DNA of 64,000 nt from Agarophyton chilense. Its lineage: Eukaryota; Rhodophyta; Florideophyceae; Gracilariales; Gracilariaceae. The translations under genes and the position numbers were made by a program. Where the stretch lies: assembly GCA_030374765.1 (NCBI GenBank), contig JARGXX010000013.1:434001-498000 (forward strand), in the 5' to 3' direction. Under the pieces are notes generated by a model, which was given only the letters and a program-made list of their open reading frames with translations, ran no database searches and had not been told where the DNA came from. Below, in pieces: positions 55,972 to 64,000 of this stretch (its first letter is position 1; each line of letters opens with the position of its first letter).

Positions 55972-56773
55972 CAAAAAGGACTTCACAAGATTCTCAAGTT
56001 ACTCCTAATTATTTGCACCACGAAAGATTTAAAACTGGGCAAGACCAGAAAACTTTACCCTGTGGGCAATGTGGTTGGGCAAAAAGAGGCCAAAAATAGG
56101 CTGAGATTATAACCACTATGTGCCTTAATTTTTATCACGAGATATGGTCCGCACATGGCCAAAACATGCCCGGTTTTTTGACTTTTGACATAGTACCAAA
56201 GCTGGCCTACTAGGGGAGGCCGATTGGGATACAAGATAGGTACAGAAATGGCCCGAATTATGTAAATTAAATGTTCCGTAAGTACTCATTTGTTATACAG
56301 AATTGGTTCTTTTTCTGTACGTAATATAACTAGTAAAAATTCGAAAGTAATACAGAATTTGAACGGATGTAGTTCAATATTGACTTGACTCGTGTAGTCT
56401 GGATGCCAGGAAAGGACCAATATTGTCGAATAAATAACAACAATGGTACCGATTGTGGGGCGCAAAAGTGGATTAAAACAGAAAACAAAATGCAAGACAT
56501 ACGAAAACAAATGTTTTCAAAAAACTTAACAATTCAAAAGGGTAAAGAAATATAAAGACTTTTAGATCTTTCCAGCTAACAGCTTCCAGAATATGGATAA
56601 CTCACAGAAGAGGAACAGAAATATGGAAGAAGACGAAATGGTCAGTAGCGCCGCTGCGGGTCATTGTTCCCTTCTGCTACCATCAATGCTCCATCAATCA
56701 CGGAATTAGGGCATCAAATGGATGCCATGAGTTGAAGAGTTGCAAACAGATATTGGAGACTAAACGATGCTGT
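55972..56773. other. Unassigned AT-rich stretch
   Basis: No long frame on either strand and no recognised repeat. Base composition drops from about 53 percent GC to the low 40s from here on. Confidence 0.5.
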
Positions 56774-57918
56774 TTAAGAGTTCCTCGGATTACTCGAACG
56801 CGGTGGGCGAAAGCTGAAGGTCTTATGCATGGATTGGCCTGTCTGAGGAACAATACTGTGGCGCCGGAAACCTCCTGATTTCTTCTTCTTAGTTGGCGAG
56901 CTTCGTCTCATGGATGTTATGTCCCTGTGCTCTGGGGATCTGCTACTCTCGAAGGACTCGCTTTCCTCCCAGGGTTCGATTTCATCATCATTTCGACGAC
57001 GTTGAGCTCGAGAGCGCGATGGTGCCACACTTTTGCTTCTGCACTTTTCCTTCATCCTCAGTACCCTGCGCTGGCGAAATATCAGAGACTCCTCCCTTCC
57101 TCCTCACCAGAATCCGATTCGGCCGCCTCATAGTCGGAGTACGAGCGGTTTTTCGAAACGTTTTGGCCTCGAATGGGTCCTCTCTGACTGGTACAATCCT
57201 TTTCCAGGATACTATTTCCGTCGACAGTGTTTTGATACCCGCTCTCCGTACGTGGTTGGCGAATTCAATGTATGGCATCAGACCGATTTATGGTCGCCTC
57301 TTGGTTGCGTGGCGAAGCTTCCTGTACTACTTCATGCTGATTAATACCCTCCTCAGAATTCTGTTGGGCATGAAGGTAACCACGACGATCCGATGGGGCA
57401 ATTGCAACCTCATCTCTGTTGCTTTCATTCAGTGAGGCGCCTGTTTTATTCGAAACTCGTCTTTCGTTTTTGGATGGCTTTTTCTGACGCTGACCTCCTG
57501 CTAAGCAGGATTCATTTTCATTCCAGGTCTTTTGCTTGGGCTCTCTTTTCGACGCTTCTACATTTGCCTTTCTATCCCTTTGCATAGCCTCCTTGATGAA
57601 CTTGGTAACAATCCAGAAGTTCTGGGCTGCAGAAAGAACCCAACACGTTTCGAAGATCTTCTTTTTCAGATGAGATAGGTGAGAGGCATACGCAATCTTT
57701 ATCGAAGTGTATGTGCGATCTCCTCTCTTTAGTCCTGTCTTCTGATAGAGATATTGTCTGATTAGATCCTTTATCGCAATGGCCATCTCTTTATATACAG
57801 GAAAATCCTCATTGGAGGACACACCGGAGCTCATCTGTTGGCGGTATAGACGGTTGAATATCAATCGAGCGGATAGGACTGCTGCAGTGGAAACTCCTGG
57901 CCTATCTGTATCTTCCAT
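56774..57918 (-). pseudogene. Unrecognised protein remnant, three frames
   Basis: Three overlapping open segments in three frames (57918-57265, 57278-56988, 57055-56774) could be one gene of about 380 codons with two shifts or introns. The N-terminal ~100 residues look folded and rich in Lys, Tyr and Ile (YKEMAIAIKDLIRQYLYQK); the rest is Glu/Lys/Arg/Ser-rich and probably disordered and nuclear. It precedes the Tnp2 pseudogene on the opposite strand. No family recognised. Confidence 0.35.
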
Positions 57919-59280
57919 CTATGACTTGTAGGCAGCGGTAGGAATACTAATAGAATTCGGTGCAGTCCCGGATGAGTGGTAGCCAGAATGATTGACGAAG
58001 CTTTCTTTCGCCGGCGCCGGGTGGCTGTCGACGGTCACTCCTTGCAAAAAGCGGGAACCCATTTTGGGAGTGATACTCTAAAGGGAATGGGACATTCCTA
58101 TGACATGGAATGTTTGAGTTAGCAAGATCAACAGGAATCCAAAACAAATTGTGAAACCTGGTTTGGCTTACTAGGCACGTCTTTCTCCTAAAGTGGAGGA
58201 AGAAACCAGGGATTCCAGCTAAGATACAGCGTAATGGCAACCATACAAGTTGGTGGATGGTTCTTAACCTTCTATTATTGATGGAAACAATAGTGCCGTC
58301 GAGAAAATTATCTTGGTATCGTTGCAAAAGATAAAAAGCATGGAAATGCACGAATTAGTTGCGATGGATCGTAGTGGAGAACGGGAATGGTTTCAATCAC
58401 AGTCGTATTGGTTGCCATTGAAAACGAATGAAGGGAAGCAAAGAACGAGAGAAGTAGACAAGCAAATGTGTGCTCCCGGATGTTTCCTCTTAGGTCTAGA
58501 TGGAAATACGAGCCATGGGTGAAAGCGAAGTGCGTAACTTGAGTGGCGGAACCCAAACTTCACAGGGAAGGCGAAGCGATGTGATTGAGACTAATGGAGA
58601 AGAAAGCGTGCAAGGAGAGAGCCCTAAGAGTCGGCATCGGAGTGAAAACTCCATGTGTCCGCGCGCTCTACTTCAAGCGAAAGCTTCTCCAAGTGAAAGC
58701 AAACGTAGCACAAAAACTCCAACAGATTTTCAATTATTGTTTTTTCCAAGAAGATGTGATTCAAGATCAGGTCAGCGATTGCAAGGGCCCCGGAGAGGTG
58801 GATATCGATAGATCAATAACACTAATTTCTGGTAGAGTCTTAATAATTTTGAGAAAATGAATGAAAGGAGCTTATTTTGGTTTCGTTGAACCACAATCTT
58901 GATCTCTTCTGGTGTACATCCAAAAGAGAGAGAAAAAGAATCTAGTTTCAGGTGTTCTTAGGAGCAAAAATGTGCGACAATATTGATTTCCGAGGTAGGA
59001 AGCGGAGATAGAGATGGGAGACAGGTAACAAGTAAGCCCCTTCGATACTAATACCACAAAAAGAGATACCTGAAGAACTTAAAAAACAAGAACTGTTGCG
59101 TTCTCCAGTTCAGAAAAGAAGATGCAGATAGGAGATTAAACCCACTCACTTTTTGACGATGGGTACACTCCATGAGAACTCTGTTGGACATATTTGTAGT
59201 CCTGGAGCCCACAACAGTGAGGAAACCCATCAAGAATAAGGAAACTGTGAAAAAAGCTCCATTCCTCACTCGAGGATCCG
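57919..59280. other. Stretch without a supported gene
   Basis: Only short open segments on both strands (for example 58585-58860 + and 58351-57947 -), none with a recognised motif. Possibly transposon flank. Confidence 0.45.
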
Positions 59281-62051
59281 TCTAAGCACTATCCTGATGA
59301 ATAAAGTGACTATGAAGATCCGGAACTCATCACCAATAATGTGCTTGAAAGCCGTTGCGTCTCAGAAGCGATGGAAAAGGCCGAACTGCCCCATTGGTCA
59401 TGTATATCCGACATATCCACCAGGAGTCTCCCCCAAACTTCCAGATCTCCTTCAGATGTAGAATAAAACTCAGATATTGTTTCTGGGTACTCATATTGTG
59501 AAGAGAGAGTCGAAAAGTTCGAACTGGGCCCGAATGCTTTGGAGTTTCGCAGGTTGGGCACTTTTTCGTATTCTGCAGAAGTTTCTAACGTATTACGAAG
59601 AACAATTGAGAAGCCCCTCGTCGTAGAACCGGTTTGTTCGAAAGTTTCGTCCAGGAGCCTTGAGTCCTACTCTGCAGGGCATTCGTTGGCAACCAAGTCG
59701 TTTTTGAATATGTCTGCTGAGGGTCATGCAGTATCTGTTGAAAGATTGAATAACTCACCAAGTTGCCGAGTGGGCTCAATGCCAACTAAAGGGTCGCAAA
59801 GCACAAGATTTTGGTTTATGGAACAATTTGTTGCCTTTAAATCAATCTGTCCCGCTCCAGGTTCATTTAAAGAAATCATCGAAGGTTGCTTTCGTGAGAA
59901 GAAGGGGTGCTTGGATCCTATAATTGACTTAGTTCATCAAGATTTCTTTCACGGACAGATGTTCAGAAGAAGGTTTTCCGAGGATATGCAGCGCTGGAGC
60001 GAAGACTCTGACGATATCTATGTGTTCCTCACTCTTTCCAACGATGGTTTCGAGTGCTATAAGAATAGCAGGGGCGAACCAGTGGCCACATGGCCGATTG
60101 TGTCGACTACTCTGTATTTCACTGCCCGAGAAAGATCTCGGGCCAACAACGCACTCCATTTTGCCATCATTCCAGGATCTCATGCGGCTAAACACTTCGA
60201 AAGGTTTCTACATATGAATGTGGAAGATCTAAAACATCTAGAGCAATAGAAATGAATAGTTTGTTCGGATAAGAAAACTTGTACGCTGAAGGCTTTGGTC
60301 GTGTTCATCACGGTTAATTGGCCAGCCGCTACAAAGGTATTAAGGTACGTGGGACACGCCGGCAACCTGTTTTGCAGTTTCTGTCTCAAGGGGAAGTAAC
60401 ATGTAAGAGAGCTCAAGTATTCGTGTGCTACTCCCAACAATCCTAGGCGTGTGTGGAAGAGGGTGTTGAGAAAAACGTCAGAGTATAGAATTGGAGATGT
60501 TTTCAACATAGAGTGCGGTGAAACACGGCACAGGACGGAAATCATTGACACCTGGAGAAAGTTCTCCAACAGCTCCATCTCAAAGAGTGATATAAAAAAC
60601 TATTGAAGAGCACTGGAATCAATTCAGCCTGTTATCTGAGAAGAATTTCCATTGATATGAAATACACATTTCCATACGACGTTATGCACCTCTTGCTGTT
60701 GGGATGGAGAAAACACCTCCTGAAATTGATATTTGGACTACATCACCAGCATGAAAGGCTCTCCCAGATTCCGGCATACTGCCTTCCAAGAAAAGTCTTC
60801 CGTAGAATTGATAAATACATGGCAACTTCTTCGAGCGGAATCCCAGCCACTTGAGGACGTTCTCCAATAAGCGTCAGTGAATTTGGAAAGTAAAAGGCTG
60901 AGGTCCTAAAGAGAGCAGCAGAGCTGTACTTGCTTCCGTTCTTGCTCAGGTTCTACGTAGATCCAGAGATTATATCCATGTGGAGACTGACAATAAGGCT
61001 CGTCAACATTAGTTTTGGATACGACTGCAGCTCTGAAACAGTCGCAGAGATGAAATCTGTTGTTGAAGAACTCTACATTCGGTTTGTCGACAAGTTTTAC
61101 AAGTCGGACTGGGACGCATACTGCTTAAACCCTTCCACGCACGCCATTTTACACCTTCCTGAGCTTCTGCTAGAGTGTGGCCCTCTTTCAATCACATCAA
61201 AGTTTCTCATTGAGAGGCTTCTTGGAGAAATGGGAAGATGAATGCACGCAAACAGAAACGTGGAATCGCATTTGTTCCTCAGGAACCATAAGCTATTTCG
61301 TCTTCGCATTTTGGTTGAAGGAATCGCCTCAAGTACCAGTGTGAAGACGAGCATAACGCTGGACGCGGTGGACGAAAACAGGTCTGCAGAACTACAAACT
61401 TGCTTTGAACATGATGTCATTGTGGAATGCAGAGGCTCAGGAAGTCCGTGCCAACTCTTCGAGAGCCAGAGACCCAAGAAGCAGCAGTGTCGCGATTCGT
61501 CATTTCCATGTTTCCATCTAATGAACAAAAGTTCAAAAATTAACAAGTCAAGGCAGTACAAGTCCGCTTCTATCTCGAATTTCGCGGAAAAGGTTTCGAT
61601 TGAAACAGTAGAATGGTAGAGGAAAAGAGCAGCAAGACAGAAAAATGCTCTCCAGAAATTGTTTATTATTTCTGAGTTTGTCCAAGACGAAGATGAAGAA
61701 GATGCAGATAATTCTGTACCCATTGAAACTACGAAGAGCAAAGCGGAGTCGACCAAAGATATGTACTATGGTGATGTGACAATTATTCTCGAAATACAGC
61801 TCGAAATTGAAAGAGAAGGAACAGTAAAGCAATTAAGATCGGTTTTTATAGATGTAAAGTGGCAGTACGGTTGCGTGTATGAAGAAGAACTGGATCTTCT
61901 ATTTGTCAAAGACCGAAAGCATACGTTTGTCAGCACTGAAATAGCACATTGTATCCAGAGTGCCGTGGGATGTTTGGAAATTTCAAAGAGACGCTACTTT
62001 CTGGATCCAGAGCGAAGAAGAAGAGTTATTAAGCATAGCATCAATGTTTAA
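59281..62051 (+). pseudogene. CACTA/EnSpm-like transposase (Tnp2 type), decayed
   Basis: Pieces appear in the order of Tnp2-type transposases. An acidic N-terminal linker with two stops (59281-59540). FLTLSNDGFECYKNS and WPIV with RERSRANNALHFAIIPGS (about 60035-60180). Then TVNWPAATKV, GHAGNLFCSFC with its Cys pair (about 60310-60385). The DMKYTFPYDVMHLLLLGW helix (about 60654-60710, other frame). A DUF4218-like part with THAILHLPELLLECGP and IERLLGEMGR (about 61135-61240). A C-terminal part (61659-62051) with DVKWQYG. At least four stops and two frame changes. No terminal CACTA repeats were found by eye. Confidence 0.72.
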
Positions 62052-62428
62052 GGTGTAGGCAATAATTAACGAACGTCCAAGAGCTTATCTTGGCAATGAA
62101 ATCCAATGTGTCACATACCGACAGTAATTACAACAGAACACAGTGAGAGACGTTCTTAGGAAAACCGTTAGTTTCGGCATACATCAAGAACAAGGTGTTC
62201 TCAAGTTGTGATCTTCGACCAGAGATAAGAAGGATATGAAAGAACTCAGGAAACGGTTCTCTTATCCACTCGGTACTGTCACAGATCTAATGAATGACTT
62301 ACAAAAACTCGAAGATCTTGTTTTGACAACAGAATACGGATATAACGCCTACCCTAGTTGCAAATCGCAGTCGACCTAATGCCCTACCGATGTATTCAGC
62401 AAGGGATGATTGGCTGATAGATGCAGGA
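62052..62428. other. Unassigned stretch after the transposase
   Basis: No gene or repeat supported; possibly the 3' part of the DNA transposon. Confidence 0.45.
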
Positions 62429-62515
62429 AGGTTAGGTAAAAGAAGGAAGTTCATTGGATGATTGAGGTTACGTAAAAGAAGGAAATTCATTGGTTGAGTG
62501 AGGTTACGAGAAAGC
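62429..62515 (+). repeat. 36-bp tandem repeat, 2.4 copies
   Basis: Unit beginning AGGTTACGTAAAAGAAGGAA at 62429, 62465 and (partial) 62501. A few differences between units. Confidence 0.8.
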
Positions 62516-62697
62516 AGTCTAAAGTTGTGAACATCCCACCAGTAGCTTTTTAGATACGACGGCCATATTCGCGAGGTCTTCACCCGCACATGGTTGAACT
62601 CCGTTGAAATTCCATAGCAGTTCTGAGATATTCAGACATGCCGAAGCTGTTTTTATGAATTGAAAATGAACGAAAGAAATGTCGGGTAAAGGATGGA

Positions 62698-63306
62698 GTG
62701 ATCAGCTCTCATCCTAATCAATACTGTCTCATACGAAAGGAACCAATTCATGTCATTTGTGGCACATCACCGGTGACACCGACAATGGAAAAATACAGTT
62801 CATACAAGTCTTTAGAAGGCGTCTTCGTTTGCAGTGTATGTAAAAATCCAGGCGGCGCAAGTGGCCGAGCGAAAGGTGTGTGCAGTGCCACTGAGGGGAA
62901 GCAAAGACGAGACAAAACAGATTATCAGAACTCCATTAGTGTCTTTGGAAAACTAATTCCATCCGATGTGAAGGCATTGGTATATGTTGAAACTCGAGAC
63001 TCTGTGGAAAAAAGAGGTTTCAATGAGCACGTGCACTACTTGTGCGTTGCTGGGAATCCTCCTGTTCAAAGATCTGAATGTGATCGTGCTCGCTTAATTC
63101 TCCCAAGAACGCCGCACAAGTTATACTGCACCCACACTTAGCTTGTGATTGATAAGCGTCGAAAAAATGCGGAGAAGGTCCGCAAATACCTGACCAGACA
63201 CAAAGGAAGAGATAACCGTAACGCACGACGTCGATACCAGGAAAAGATAGATCAACACGATACTGAATCTGCTAGAAATGCCACCTCAAAAAGTAGAATT
63301 ACGTGA
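62698..63306 (+). pseudogene. Unrecognised protein with Cys pairs and basic tail
   Basis: One frame with a TAG at 63139-63141 and end at 63304-63306; first in-frame ATG at 62785. The first part has CSVCKNPGG and later Cys and His residues that could bind zinc; the second part is strongly basic (RKYLTRHKGRDNRNARRRYQEK, shown here as two halves: RKYLTRHKGRD, NRNARRRYQEK). It could be the N-terminus of another transposase, but no family is recognised. Confidence 0.35.
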
Positions 63307-64000
63307 CGAAACCAAACACCTCGTGTATTTATTACATTGGCTGGAAGCAGACGAAGCATTGCTGACGCTCATCATCTGCAAAGTGTGTATTAAGTTCACA
63401 CGGTTACCGACCTCTATGAAGTTCGGGGAAGCTTTCACAAATACACTGCATCAAAGCTTCCTGAGCACGAAGAGAAGAAAATCGTTGAGTTGAAGGCCGA
63501 CGGGCAAGGAGAACGTCAACTAATGTTGGTAACCGAAGAAATCAAAGTGACAGAGGCCGGAATAATGGCGTAGAATTGTTGATGATATTGATGATTCTCC
63601 CAAACAAGATCCATAATGCAAAAATATTGCAAAAGCTGTTTCTCTCGGAGGGCATGGGGTTTGTATGAAAGCTTTGGTTTGTTTCCGTACCACCATTACC
63701 ACCCGAACAAATTTCAGCAACAGCAGCGACCACAGCAAGCGCAGTTGTATGTAAGTGTGTCTGGGCCTTATCTTCTCACCATCGCCTTTCCATCTCCAGT
63801 GTCTTTCAGATGCGGAATCGCCAGTTAGTAAAATCACTGCTAGCGTCCCGTCGCCCACTTCCAACTTACTATATCCGCGCGCACCGCAACCGACCTCATT
63901 CCTACCTTCTGCGACCCAGCCAAGTATGTCGGCGCCCATATCAACCACAGCATCATTCTACGGCACTACTTTGCTGCGCAATGTCTTTTCCGTTTTCGTC
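63307..64000. other. Unassigned right end
   Basis: Only short open segments (up to about 140 codons on the minus strand) with no recognised motif. Nothing else supported. Confidence 0.45.

Noticed and set aside
1..64000. CRISPR array, operon or phage system
   Set aside because: No short regularly spaced repeats and no bacterial gene organisation; all large features are eukaryotic transposable elements.

Overview
This window is eukaryotic repeat DNA, not a gene-dense chromosome arm and not prokaryotic. Almost all of the first 55 kb is Ty3/gypsy LTR retrotransposon sequence of the chromovirus type: Gag with a CCHC knuckle, then protease, reverse transcriptase, RNase H, integrase and a C-terminal chromodomain. 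At least four families are present (called A, B, C and D here), nested and head-to-tail. The last ~8 kb is more AT-rich and holds a decayed CACTA/EnSpm-like (Tnp2) DNA transposase plus unrecognised remnants. C-terminal chromodomain gypsy elements beside a Tnp2 transposase would fit a fungal heterochromatic or pericentromeric block, but other eukaryotes with chromoviruses (some algae, oomycetes) cannot be excluded. No intact host gene was found.

Layout: family A RT-RNase H-integrase fragment (1-2385, +). Copy B1 (+, 2386-13142), nearly complete. Copy B2 (+, 13143-18858), lacking protease to integrase and sharing one LTR with B1. Copy B3 (-, 18859-30555), nearly complete. Copy B4 (-, 29643-36416), lacking pol and sharing one LTR with B3. 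3' fragment B5 (+, 36417-39013). Family C gag stub C1 (-, 39014-40522). Copy C2 (-, 40523-49640), also lacking RT to integrase. Family D pseudo-element (+, 49641 to about 54966). Two LTR-like units in inverted orientation carrying a tRNA-like A-box/B-box (54967-55966). Then about 8 kb of decayed DNA with the Tnp2 pseudogene at 59281-62051.

How the parts work together: B and C appear to share one tRNA primer (18-nt identical primer-binding site) and one gag-pol layout. A candidate -1 slippery site lies directly against the Gag TAA stop, so pol would be a Gag fusion. Both carry three near-identical polypurine motifs (protease/RT border, integrase/linker border, and just before the 3' LTR). Both also produced pol-deleted copies that keep Gag and the chromodomain tail.

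The most unusual part is in family B: between the chromodomain and the 3' LTR lies a 618-codon reading frame on the opposite strand (best seen at 19851-21707), starting about 80 bp from the LTR and converging on gag-pol over a purine-rich tract. I do not recognise its product. Two deletions (pol and antisense ORF) occur in all four combinations among B1-B4, which implies recombination between copies. Every copy is damaged by stops, frameshifts or truncation.
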